In this document: positions 31,739 to 41,134 of the stretch, one piece after another | Layout: every line of letters starts with the position of its first letter | Position numbering within the stretch: position 1 is the stretch's first letter | Origin: Bombyx mori | Lineage: Eukaryota > Arthropoda > Insecta > Lepidoptera > Bombycidae | DNA length: 64,000 bases | Direction: 5' to 3' | Assembly: GCF_030269925.1 (NCBI RefSeq) | Contig: NC_085124.1 | Location: 13,764,001-13,828,000 of the forward strand | Notes under the pieces: model-generated | What the model was told of the DNA's origin: nothing | The model's database searches: none | What the model saw: only the letters and a program-made list of their open reading frames with translations | Made by a program: the position numbers and the translations under genes

Positions 31739-34700
31739 TTATCGTCTCCGAAGGCCCACCAACACTATTTTATAAAGTGACTTAGCCATTTCGGATTCCG
31801 GAAAGGCTAATACGCAATTTACACCTCCAACTTGTCGGAAATCTGTGTGTTTTGCAAAGAATTGTTGTCTCAAATCATCATTCCGCGCACACTCCATCAT
31901 AATGTGAAAAGCGTCTTCCACTACATCACAAACTGAACATTTGGGATCAGGAGCCTTCCCCATTAAATGAGCAAATTTATTGAGTGGGATGTGCCCGGAA
32001 CGAAGTCTGAAAACAGTCACTAGGGTGGTTCTATTAAGGTTACAAGAATCAAACCATGGCGTTTTCCATGGTAGACTTTGAATTGTTTTGTACCACACGC
32101 CTTTTTCCAAAGACCTTTCATCGAAATATACCTTCCATAGACGATAACATTCCTCTCTTACTAAGTTGACACAATCGGTATAATTAGGAACTATGTTCAA
32201 TGGTACACCATCACTAGAAGCTTCCTTAGCTAACTTATCCACCCTTTCGTTGCCACACAAACCGATGTGAGAAGGTATCCACTGCAATATCACTTCTTTA
32301 CCGTTCGCTTTTAAGTTATATATCTGCTCAATAATTGTATAAGCAACTGGATTGCCCCTAACACCATAAACGCATCGGTTTAAGTGTTGCAGCGAACTAC
32401 GAGAATCAGTAAGTATTACAAACTTATCAGAGTCCACTGAGCTAGCATATGATATAGATTCTAAAATTGCTAGTAGTTCTATGTGCATAATTGACACTCG
32501 TACATCTGAGATAATATTGAATTTCATACAATTTCCGTTTTGTGGGTCAAATATAGCAGCTCCCATATTTAGATTATTTTCTATTGATCCATCTGTATAC
32601 AAATGGTAGTAGGATGAATAGTGGTTCTCTAGATGACGTACGCAGCTGTTACGTAACATAAAATGGTTATAACTACGCTTAGGCTCATTCATTCCTTCAA
32701 TGTTAAGTTTAATTAGGTCGCATAGGTTGTATGCACTGATCCATAATCTTAAAGCGAACATTCCTAACTGATCTCTACAGTGGATGACTATGTTGCGGAA
32801 ACTGTTATGAATACAAACTAGCAGTGGTGTCTTTTTGTCTTTCCAATATCTAGAAGACATAAGGGAATTGAGTTGGTCTAATAGTACAATAGAAGTGTTG
32901 CCTGTTATTGATTTAGATTTAAGCCATAATTTTCCAGCTAGATATCTTCTACGAGTCTGAAGAGGTGGTAAACAAAGTTCGCTCTCCATAACATGTATTG
33001 GAGTACTCTTAACAAAGCCTCCTATAATGCGCATTGCCTGATTTTGAATTTTACTGAGTTTAACTAAATTTGAATCACAGCTGTTATCATAGAAACAACT
33101 TGCATAATCTAGACGGCTTCGTATGATTGATATATATAGCCTGCGAAGATGAGCAGGGTGGACTCCCCATCCCGACCCTGCTAACACTTTAAAAACGTTA
33201 AGAAATTTACAAACATTTTGATAAAGTTCATTTATGTGCTTATTCCATCTCAGAGATCTATCCATCCACAAACCAAGGTATTTAAAACTATCTACTTCGC
33301 TCAGTGGTGTACCATTTACTAAAATATTTGCTTGTAATACCTTCCGGCCTTTTCTAAAAACACATATTTTACTTTTTGTAGCAGAAATGTTAAGGCCCAA
33401 TTCATCTAGATTTTTTATTACAAGGTTGAGAGATCTTTGCAGACGGTTTCTAGCCGTATTCATATCGCTGTCTGTTACATAGAGGACAAAGTCATCAGCA
33501 TATTGGGCTACACATATATCTTGAATAATATGACAAATTTTGTAAGTTGCTACGTTAAACAATAGAGGTGATAAAGGATCGCCTTGAGCTAAACCTCGTC
33601 CTGTATGTCTGCTAATGTACGAGTCATCAGTTTTGATTTTTAAAACCCGTAGGCTTAGAAATTTCCACAAATATAAACAGAATTTTGCCCCTACCCCAAG
33701 ACCATCTAGTTTATTAAGTAAAGCATTGATTTCAACATTATTATAAGCGTTATCCAGGTCGAGAAAACAAGCCATGGTGAAATTGTCTCTAGAAAAACCA
33801 ATCTGAACTCTTGAAACCATTCGGCTTAAAACATCTAGACAAGACCTTGATTTACGAAAACCTACTGTTTCATTAGAGAAAATGTTATTTTTTTCCAGAA
33901 ACCATTCCAATCTTCTACATAAAATTAGATGAAACACTTTGCACACGCATGACATAAGAGAAATAGGTCGCAAAGAAGAAGCGGAGGACGGATCACGACC
34001 TGGTTTTGGAATCGGAAAAATATAAATCTCACGCCATTGATCAGGAATAATGCCTCCAAAGATAAAGCTATTGTACAAAGAGAGCAGTATTTGTTTGCCT
34101 TTAAGAGGTAATCGCTTAATCATAGAAAATGATATATCATCCCATCCAGGGGCGGTATCTTTTGATTTTATATTTACCTCTAACTCATTTAAAGTAATTG
34201 GAGCCTCTAAGAAAGGATTCGATGAAACGAATATAGGTTGACATGATTGAACAAACAGAGGACACAAATTATTAAGTAGCGTTTCGGCTTTAGTTGGGTC
34301 AACGTAAGCTCTCTCTGATTTGTATCCCTTCAGCCATTTCATTTTGCTCCACAACTCACTCGTATGTGAAACTTCATTTAAGGAATCACAGAATTCGTGC
34401 CAATGTTCTCCAGAAGCTTTCCTTAAAAGTTTTTGTGATTCCCTAATACAGTCATTTAAAATGATCAAATTTGACGGAATAGGATTTTTCCTAAAAGTAG
34501 CAAGCGCGCGTCTACGTAAAGCAATAGATTTAGATAGATTTGGATTCCAATAAGGTTTTGGGGCAAACTTAGCACAAGGATCTGTGCAAAACTTAATAGA
34601 TGGGATACACTTATCTGCCGCTTTATTGATCGTGTCAATAAATAAATTATAACCAGTAAAAGGATCATCCGGAAGAGTAAATTCAGCGAAAGAGTCCGTT

Positions 34701-35452
34701 AACAGGCTACTATATTCTGTCCAATTGGCTGCTTTAAAATTTCGTTTTTTAAAAGAATTTGAAGAACAACGAAATGCTGATGAAATTTTAATGCACAGGT
34801 GGTCGCTTCCTAAAGTCTCATTTGATACTTGCCAATTAAATTTGAAAGCTATATCTGGAGAGGCGAAAGATATATCAGGGCTACTACATTGTAAATTTCC
34901 AGCTACCAATTTAATGCGTGTGTGACTACCATCATTTAGAGAAATTAAATTGCATTCGTTTACAATGTCAAACAGTTGGGACCCTCTGCTATCTGTCTTA
35001 TATGACCAGGTCAGGTGGTGGGCATTAAAGTCCCCCAAAATTAAAGAGTTACTGGTAAATTGGGAAAAGATAGCTTCCCAATCTCTACGGGTTGTACGTA
35101 CCGATTGTGGGCAGTAAATTCCAATAATACTTTCTAGATAATTACAATTAAATAGCCTAACAGAAATAATTTCTATCCCAGAATTTATGTTAGTTTGTAT
35201 TAATTGTGATCTAATGGATTTGTGACAAAAAATTGAGACACCGCCGTAACCATCGCACCGATCTTTTCTAAAAATATTGTAACCACTGACTCTTAATTCG
35301 CTTTGTGGCTCCAACCAACACTCACTAACAACAGCGACATGAATTTTTTCTTGATTTAAAAGATGTTTGAAATCTAGAAGCTTGGGCCTCAAACTTTGTG
35401 CATTCCACTGAATTAGTTTAAAATTAATTATTTTGTCAGATCCGTTAGCCAT
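31739..35452 (-). CDS. I-clade LINE ORF2: endonuclease, reverse transcriptase, RNase H
   Basis: This 1237-aa polyprotein nicks target DNA, reverse-transcribes its RNA from the nick and may remove RNA from the hybrid. Residues about 10-230 form an APE-type endonuclease (IQWNAQSL, SECWL, LGDFNAHH, LGSDHLCI). RT spans about 440-720, with FLDLDNAYNNV, GLAQGDPLSPLLFNV and the catalytic QYADDFVLYV at about 650. RNase H lies at about 945-1085, with YTDGSIENN, MHIELLAI, ILTDSRSS and GNERVDKLAK. A C-terminal CSVCDVVEDAFHIMMEC is a zinc-binding motif. No stop or frameshift occurs. The ATG overlaps the end of ORF1 (ATGGCTAA), so translation probably depends on reinitiation after ORF1. Clade assignment rests on the EN-RT-RNaseH order and ORF1 type. 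Confidence 0.93.
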   Translation of the reverse strand: MANGSDKIINFKLIQWNAQSLRPKLLDFKHLLNQEKIHVAVVSECWLEPQSELRVSGYNIFRKDRCDGYGGVSIFCHKSIRSQLIQTNINSGIEIISVRLFNCNYLESIIGIYCPQSVRTTRRDWEAIFSQFTSNSLILGDFNAHHLTWSYKTDSRGSQLFDIVNECNLISLNDGSHTRIKLVAGNLQCSSPDISFASPDIAFKFNWQVSNETLGSDHLCIKISSAFRCSSNSFKKRNFKAANWTEYSSLLTDSFAEFTLPDDPFTGYNLFIDTINKAADKCIPSIKFCTDPCAKFAPKPYWNPNLSKSIALRRRALATFRKNPIPSNLIILNDCIRESQKLLRKASGEHWHEFCDSLNEVSHTSELWSKMKWLKGYKSERAYVDPTKAETLLNNLCPLFVQSCQPIFVSSNPFLEAPITLNELEVNIKSKDTAPGWDDISFSMIKRLPLKGKQILLSLYNSFIFGGIIPDQWREIYIFPIPKPGRDPSSASSLRPISLMSCVCKVFHLILCRRLEWFLEKNNIFSNETVGFRKSRSCLDVLSRMVSRVQIGFSRDNFTMACFLDLDNAYNNVEINALLNKLDGLGVGAKFCLYLWKFLSLRVLKIKTDDSYISRHTGRGLAQGDPLSPLLFNVATYKICHIIQDICVAQYADDFVLYVTDSDMNTARNRLQRSLNLVIKNLDELGLNISATKSKICVFRKGRKVLQANILVNGTPLSEVDSFKYLGLWMDRSLRWNKHINELYQNVCKFLNVFKVLAGSGWGVHPAHLRRLYISIIRSRLDYASCFYDNSCDSNLVKLSKIQNQAMRIIGGFVKSTPIHVMESELCLPPLQTRRRYLAGKLWLKSKSITGNTSIVLLDQLNSLMSSRYWKDKKTPLLVCIHNSFRNIVIHCRDQLGMFALRLWISAYNLCDLIKLNIEGMNEPKRSYNHFMLRNSCVRHLENHYSSYYHLYTDGSIENNLNMGAAIFDPQNGNCMKFNIISDVRVSIMHIELLAILESISYASSVDSDKFVILTDSRSSLQHLNRCVYGVRGNPVAYTIIEQIYNLKANGKEVILQWIPSHIGLCGNERVDKLAKEASSDGVPLNIVPNYTDCVNLVREECYRLWKVYFDERSLEKGVWYKTIQSLPWKTPWFDSCNLNRTTLVTVFRLRSGHIPLNKFAHLMGKAPDPKCSVCDVVEDAFHIMMECARNDDLRQQFFAKHTDFRQVGGVNCVLAFPESEMAKSLYKIVLVGLRRR

Positions 35453-37052
35453 TGATAGAATCGAAAATTAAAGTAAACCACTTTTTAAACGTTGATGCAT
35501 CTGGTAAATTAATTAACATTACATTAATCGTCCAGTCTAATAGATAATTAATACATAGTTTGAATTTAACACTCCAAGGCTTATTACTGCAAAATACTAC
35601 CTCTTTAAGTTTGTACAGAACCTCCATAATTGAAATATCAGACCCCGAGTGAGTCTTCCTAGTACGGTCACGTCGAAAATATTTAGATGTATCGTGTAGT
35701 GTCGTTTGTGGTTTAGGATCTTGCGTCGTTGAAGTAGAAGGTATATGCGGGTGACAGGACCCCCCCTGCCCCGCGTCTTGATTTCCCTCCTTGATAGGTC
35801 CACTAGTATCAGAGCTGGTCTCCGACGCTTGTGATGACGCATCCCAATCATGAATGGACTGATCCGACGAAAAACGTTGCTTCCTTTTTTTAGATTTTCT
35901 TTTATTTTTTTTGGAACTCTTCAAATGTTCGTTAGAAAAAAGTGTATTATTTTCATCTTGAGTTATCTTAGACACGACGGATGCATATGAATTCTTATTA
36001 CGTGGGTCAGTAGGAAAGGTAGTGTTCTGCATTGTATAAGTGATATTCTCACTCGTTTCTCTGTGAACAGCTGGTGAAAAAGGTGGTACGTACATCAATG
36101 AAGCCTTGCGGTACGTACAGTTAAATTCCGACATGATTTCTCTTATTCTCCTTTCCTTCAAATATATTGGGCAGGTCTTAGCTAGGGCCATATGGTTACC
36201 TTTACAATTTATACATTTGAAGGAATTGGTCTCGCAATTAGGGTGATGTTTCCCACATTTAGGGCAGAATATTTTTGTAGAAGGACAATATTTGCCACTA
36301 TGACCAAAACGCCAGCAATTTGAGCATTGTGTTACGGGGAAAATATATGCTTCGACTTTTACTCTTGTATTGAATAAATATACATATTCCGGAAGTGAGT
36401 TACCCTTGAAGCTGAGGCGAATGGTTTCACTGTCTATCCATCCTGGCGAAGCCGGGTTCCGTTTATTCAATCGTTTGATCGCTACTATTTCGCAATTATT
36501 GCTGGTCCTAATATTTTCCATAAGGTCATCCTCAGATATGCCTATTTCCATGTTTTTGACAATTCCATAAGAGATATTTACTTCCCATGAATTTTGAATC
36601 CTCCAGCCTTGTTCTTGAATTTCAGGACATGCCGCGAATTTTTCGGAAAAAGCTATGTCCTCAAATGCTAGAAGGACTTTAAAAGCATTAATATATTTCA
36701 CACGAGTTATACCACCAATATTAAGTCGATGAAATAGTTTGGCCAATGCGAATTGTTTTGGTAGCTGATTTTTGCTCGAGATGCAAACATCAACGGAGTT
36801 CGGTTTCCAGCGTTTTGCCTTGGACCTCTTTACTACTGTCCAGTCTTCTTCATTCTCTTCATTTTGTCTAATATTGTACTCGGTCTCCATCAAGTCTTCT
36901 TCTTCTACTTCTCCAGATTTATTGTGCTGTTCATCAATACTTTCTTCGTCTTCATTCCTTCTTGATTGTATTCGTTCATCTTCCATATTTTGTCTACTCA
37001 TATTAGCTTCCATCTTGTTGCTCTCAACAGTCTCGTTTGCTTTTTCACTCAT
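35445..37052 (-). CDS. I-clade LINE ORF1: nucleic-acid-binding gag-like protein
   Basis: 535 aa. The first 85 residues are very acidic and polar (NEDEESID, EVEEEDLMETEYN). A central region follows (about 90-235), probably an RNA-recognition-like fold. Three zinc knuckles lie at about 243-300: CSNCWRFGHSGKYC, CPKCGKHHPNC and CINCKGNHMALAKTC. The C-terminal third is low complexity, with a basic KKNKRKSKKRKQR patch that may act as a nuclear localisation signal. The protein should coat the element RNA and form the ribonucleoprotein. The start is the first ATG after the 233-bp leader; the stop lies inside the ORF2 start. Intact. Confidence 0.9.
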   Translation of the reverse strand: MSEKANETVESNKMEANMSRQNMEDERIQSRRNEDEESIDEQHNKSGEVEEEDLMETEYNIRQNEENEEDWTVVKRSKAKRWKPNSVDVCISSKNQLPKQFALAKLFHRLNIGGITRVKYINAFKVLLAFEDIAFSEKFAACPEIQEQGWRIQNSWEVNISYGIVKNMEIGISEDDLMENIRTSNNCEIVAIKRLNKRNPASPGWIDSETIRLSFKGNSLPEYVYLFNTRVKVEAYIFPVTQCSNCWRFGHSGKYCPSTKIFCPKCGKHHPNCETNSFKCINCKGNHMALAKTCPIYLKERRIREIMSEFNCTYRKASLMYVPPFSPAVHRETSENITYTMQNTTFPTDPRNKNSYASVVSKITQDENNTLFSNEHLKSSKKNKRKSKKRKQRFSSDQSIHDWDASSQASETSSDTSGPIKEGNQDAGQGGSCHPHIPSTSTTQDPKPQTTLHDTSKYFRRDRTRKTHSGSDISIMEVLYKLKEVVFCSNKPWSVKFKLCINYLLDWTINVMLINLPDASTFKKWFTLIFDSING

Positions 37053-37244
37053 AGTGCACTAGGATTATAGTCGTACACCTCATTGACCAGAATACGGACG
37101 GACTGCGCCCGAGCGCAGTCCCGATTTAGTCAATAATCCCGTCCTCGATTGAAGGTAACCCAAAACAATATTTGAATAAAACAAAAACCAAATTATAGAC
37201 ACGTGCGCAATCACTCGCGTATTCAGATAGATATACGTTATACG

Positions 37245-37285
37245 TCCAAATACCCGTCCGCTCTGTTCGGCTGCCGGCGGGCGAC
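37245..37285 (-). promoter_or_regulatory. possible internal (downstream) promoter of the I-clade LINE
   Basis: Counting from the element's first base (37285, minus strand), GGACG occupies +27 to +31, where downstream promoter elements of TATA-less insect LINEs sit. There is no upstream TATA. Positional inference only. Confidence 0.35.
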
Positions 37286-37615
37286 TGGTTGATACATAAT
37301 ACTGATGAAATACTGCTCAGATTGAGTTGTTTTGTAATAACTCTGGTTTCTAATGCTTATTGAGCATTAATGAAATTTTTCAGTTGTATAGTGTATCACT
37401 AATAATTGGGTAATTAAGTTATCTACTCACACAGGTTAACATGGTCTGTTAAAGATCTTGTTGAGAGCTAACGTTATGGTTTGTAATGAAAGGAATCCCA
37501 ATCCTCAATCGTGAATGTATCAGGATTGGCCGAGACGAAACCTGTTTGATATTGCAAAAGGTAGTTTTTCTTGCAGGAGCGTCACACAGGGACGTGTGAC
37601 ATGTCAGAATGGCCG

Positions 37616-38032
37616 TGTCGTGGATAACGACTTTTAGTTGTCGTGGATAACGACTTTTAGTAAAAGACGGTGGTTTTGATTATTATTTTAAATGATGAGA
37701 TGTTGTTTTGATAAATATCACAAAATGAAGGGTAGACTACGTAACGCCACAGTATAAAATGGCGGTACGTGGACAGAGTCGTAGCATTCCGTGTCAGACA
37801 GTCATTCAGTCCGTATCGGACGGTCGGTCCGTCTCAGTCAGTAAGTCTCTGGCAGTCAGTCAGTCGGTCTGTCGGTATGTGCAACGAAACTGTCGGTTTA
37901 TCCTGTCATTGTGAAAGTTGTGTGTGTTGAGTTTCAATAATTATTATTGAAAAGTTTTATTGACTAAACTGAGTTCAATCGAATACGAGTGATGAGGAAC
38001 CTACCGCTCAGCCATCCCTGACGTTGCCGACA
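37616..38032 (+). repeat. 3' LTR of the gypsy-like element, with a 23-bp duplication at its start
   Basis: 37639-38032 is a 394-bp LTR matching the 5' LTR. Immediately before it, 37616-37638 repeats the LTR's first 23 bases (tgtcgtggataacg to ttttagt). The 5' LTR has only one copy. The duplicated block contains the inverted pair gtcgt/acgac around ggata. Confidence 0.85.
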
Positions 38033-38044
38033 TATATATATATA

Positions 38045-38075
38045 TATATATATTCGTTAGTCTCGCTAAGATATA
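38045..38075 (-). repeat. inverted Helitron scrap between two opposing LTRs
   Basis: attcgttagtctcgctaaga is the reverse complement of the tcttagcgagactaacgaa block of the Helitron family at 44966 and 61262, with (TA)n on both sides. It sits in the spacer between the 3' LTR and the inverted solo LTR. Confidence 0.6.
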
Positions 38076-38089
38076 TATATATGTTCACT

Positions 38090-38495
38090 CGTATCATCAC
38101 TCGTATTTGGTTGAACACAGTTTATAAAAAGTCAATAAAACCTTTTGAATAATAATTATTGAAACTCAACACACACAACTTTCACAATGACAGGATAAAC
38201 CGACAGTTTCGTTGCACATACCGACAGACCGACTGACTGACTGACTGACTAACTCACTGACTGACTGACTGACTGACTGACTGACTGACTGACTGCCAGA
38301 GACTCACTGACTGAGACGGATGGAATGACTGTCTGACACGGAATGCCACGACTCTGTCCACGTACCGCCATTTTATACTGTGGCGTTACGGAGTCTACCC
38401 CTCATTTTGTGATATTTATCAAAACAACATTTCATCATTTAAAATAATAATCAAAACCACCGTCTTAATATTACTAAAAGTCGTTATCCACGACA
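38090..38495 (-). repeat. inverted solo LTR of the same gypsy-like family, diverged
   Basis: On the minus strand it starts TGTCGTGGATAACGACTTTTAG (38495 leftwards) and runs through the TATA motif to cgaatacgagtg-like sequence, missing the last 40 or so bases. The cagt-rich part has expanded into a (GACT)n run (38228-38297) and about 25 bp of the cggtcggtcc segment are gone. More diverged than the two LTRs beside it, so an older insertion. Confidence 0.8.
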
Positions 38496-38767
38496 TAATA
38501 ATATATAGATAACGTACCGTCTGTGACAGCCTAAATTCTTTACATACCGTACATAAAACGAGACTAGAATCTTTCCGACCCAAAGTTATAACGTACGAAA
38601 TCATATTCACATTTATCGTGCCATTTCAGTTCACCGTATAAATCCGACATGCAGGCGGGATTATCCCAGGCTGAGTCAGGCGAACGTTTTCCGCGTCCTT
38701 AGATTATATATTACAAGGGAATTTGTTGTTTTTGGTATGAAAGCTTCATTTAGAAAAACTGGGAGTA

Positions 38768-39000
38768 CTTAGGGCGTCTTGTGAGCCCGCACGGGTAGGT
38801 ATCATCATCCTTCCTAATTTCTGCTGTGAAGCAGTAATGCGTTTTGGTTTAAAGGATGGGGCAGCCACTGTAAAAGTTGAGACTTAGAACTCTCTCAAGG
38901 TGAGTAACGGCTTTAACACGGTTGATGTTTATATGCTCCGGTAACCGCTTAACATCAGGTAGACCGTGAGCGCGTCCATCCATCGTAGAGATAAAAAAAA
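38768..39000 (+). mobile_element. Bm1 SINE, 5'-truncated, diverged
   Basis: Body from cttagggcgtcttgtgagcc to gcgcgtccatccatcg, ending in an A-tail. Several small deletions (gtaaaagttgagacttagaac). Confidence 0.8.
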
Positions 39001-40882
39001 CGCACAATTTATAGAACAAAAAAAACTTGGAAGGGAAAACAAATATTGATTGAGATCTACAAACAACGCTTTTAATGATTTGTTACACCTTAACAATATA
39101 TTCCTGTATATTTTAAAGTTTTTTTTTTAGGTATCAATCATCTCAGTTCTGTAACATTTTAATAATGTTTTAATTTGGATTTGAGTTATCTTTAAAATTA
39201 AAACGAAATGTGGAGCAAAGTAAAAGCAAAACACGAGTAAATCTCACACCAGTCCGAAGTGAGTGTGAAAAATAAAATTGTTCGACAAATCCCGCAATGT
39301 GTGTTAGCTAATTGAATTACTCGCGCGTTATAAAAGCCGTGTTTTGCTCGAAAAAAAATCTGACGGTCTACTATTTATTTTATACAAGAACATTCGGATG
39401 ATCGTTAAACATTCTGTATACAAACATACGAAATATACAAAAAAAAATGTTGAATTTGTTTTTAGTGTAACGCCTTTTAGTAACTTTGTTAGGATCAGTT
39501 TAGACGTCGCTGACTACCTTATTAATACGCTTTTATTAGCTTCAGACGTATGTATGTTAGTATGTAACGGAATCTTTGAACATGATTTTGACCCTATTCA
39601 AAACGTCGGATTAACTCGAAATTTGGTATACTTATTAAGGACCGCTGACAATTCAAAATTTAAAAAATAGTCGAAAATGAAAGAAAAAAAAAATTAATTC
39701 AACTAAAAAATGAAAAATAAATAACAGTTTAAAAAAATACTAACAAAATACGCTTTTATAGAAAATGCAACTAAAAACTATTTTTTATAAATTTGAAAAA
39801 AATTCAAAATAGTGTACGAAATAATAATTTTATTGTAAAAAAAACCATAGGGGGTATCAGTAGTTATAAATATTTTATGAACAGATATGAGTAGAAGGGT
39901 TATTTTGATAATATCCTGAAAAGCACCCCATGCTTTAAAACTTGTTTTTTAATAGCTGTACAAACTAGATAAACTCGCATAAATCGACATTCAATTAGAT
40001 TTTTTATTTTAGAATTTATTATAATTTATTTTATTTATTTATTTATTTAAAAAAAAAAAGATATTGTACTCTCTATAATCGTTGGTCCGCCTAACTTCTA
40101 GTGTGCAAAAATAGGCAGAATGGTACTACTTTTCCCTGCCAGCTCACAAGCCGCCCAAGACAGCTAAACAATATAAATCAGAATTCAATTTCATTGCGTT
40201 TCACACGCTCTGATATTTGAGTGCGTCTGCCTAAAAAAATTATGACCCATTGCTACTTGAGATCAAAAAAAGGGTTGCGTAAACTTTCCATAAACGTTAA
40301 AACTTTATCATCAAAAGCTTAAAACAGCTATCGCGTAGAAGCAGCTGTACGCGACCCGTTGTAACATAATTCCGACACGCGAAATTGACGCTATAAAATT
40401 TCGGTGATGAGTTATAATCATTGTTTTTTTTAACTGCACTGTGCTTTTATGAATTTCGAACTGCTCATAATATTTAAATTGGCTTGTGAAGCTTAGTACG
40501 TTTTTGATGATAAAAGGCTGTAAAATAATACATGCATATATGGAAAGATCGGTATTTTTTGGTTATAATTTGCACGTTATTTTTACAGTTTTTAGTTTGT
40601 TCATAATGGCACACTAGATTTTCTTAGAATAAGATTAATGTCAGTTATCGGTTGTATGCATGTGATTAGGTTTTTTTTATATATTTTTTTTAATTCTTTA
40701 TTTTTTTTATTTTTTATTTTTTATTGGTTTTATGAAGTACGTATATAAACTCCGCTGCCGCAGACTGGCGGATCTCATCAGCTTGATGGAAAAGTAACAG
40801 GTAGTGGTAGGGTTGTCATTTTTATGTTTTATTTATTTTGTTGCGTATTTACGTTATGCGCTACGTGGATTTGCGTTGATGA
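39001..40882. other. no gene; probable unnamed dispersed repeat at 39330-39680
   Basis: The 108-aa frame at 39344-39670 contains tatgttagtatgtaacgg then aactcgaaatttggtatac, wording typical of lepidopteran dispersed non-coding repeats, and begins at a non-ATG codon, so I do not accept it as a gene. A decayed Bm1 fragment is at 40107-40160. At 40733-40882 a 150-bp stretch is shared with 59887-60045. Confidence 0.5.
40733..40882. repeat. sequence shared with 59887-60045, next to a Bm1 A-tail
   Basis: tgaagtacgtatataaactc, gcagactggcggatctcatc and gcgctacgtggatttgcgt are nearly identical in both places, and a minus-strand Bm1 begins at the same point in both. The other sides differ. Confidence 0.85.
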
Positions 40883-41134
40883 TTTATTTTTATTGCTTAG
40901 ATGGGTGGACGAGCTCACATCCCACCTGGTGTTAAGTGGCTACTGGAGCCCATAGACATCTACAACGTAAATGCGCCACCCACCTTGAGATAGGTAGAGA
41001 TACAAGTTCTAAGGTCTCAAGTATAGTTACAACGGCTGCCCCACCCTTCAAACCGAAACGCATTACTGCTTCACGGCAGAAATAGGCAGGGTGGTGGACT
41101 CTGCGCGGACTCACAAGAGGTCCTACCACCAGTA
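40883..41134 (-). mobile_element. Bm1 SINE, 5'-truncated
   Basis: Poly-T, near-consensus core with a short insertion (gatagg repeated at 40988-40997), ending at ctaccaccagtaa. Confidence 0.88.

Larger units (their letters stand above)
31612..37297 (-). mobile_element. full-length I-clade LINE with perfect 12-bp target duplication
   Basis: Seen: tggttgatacat at 31612-31623 and 37286-37297 brackets a 5.66-kb element (31624-37285). On the minus strand it ends aaataaag plus about 19 A. ORF1 and ORF2 are both open, with an 8-base overlap and a 233-bp 5' UTR. Endonuclease, RT and RNase H are all present in ORF2, which points to the I clade or a close relative. It interrupts the gypsy-like element's 3' interior. 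Inference: a recent, possibly competent insertion. Confidence 0.93.
27697..38032 (+). mobile_element. Ty3/gypsy-like LTR retrotransposon, decayed, with nested insertions
   Basis: Two 394-bp LTRs enclose about 9.5 kb, of which the I-clade LINE (31624-37285) and the Bm1 complex (28675-29454) are later insertions. Own remnants, in order: a gag-like frame, a zinc-knuckle relic, an integrase C-terminal module, a retropepsin DSGA motif and a pre-RT stretch. The integrase piece lies upstream of the protease, contrary to the normal gag-protease-RT-RNaseH-integrase order, and no RT core is left. There is no envelope gene and no clear tRNA primer site. Confidence 0.8.
27407..38509 (-). mobile_element. 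Helitron shell of an 11-kb nested complex
   Basis: The left part (27407-27696) begins with CTAGctgacccggcagact and runs to cagcaattcatttatatat, the 3'-to-5' order of a small lepidopteran Helitron on the minus strand (other copies at 44966 and 61262). The expected 5' end (TCTATATA on the minus strand) is found only at 38502-38509, after the inserted LTR element and solo LTR. Flanking bases (a27406, t38510) fit the A|T rule. That the two halves were once one element is inference. Confidence 0.6.

Noticed and set aside
38220..38300. (GACT)n run as a CRISPR-like or regulatory array
   Set aside because: It is a microsatellite expansion inside an LTR's cagt-rich segment, with no spacers.
39344..39670. 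108-aa plus-strand frame as a hypothetical gene
   Set aside because: It starts at TTG, is very AT-rich, and its nucleotide wording resembles non-coding lepidopteran repeats. No domain is visible.
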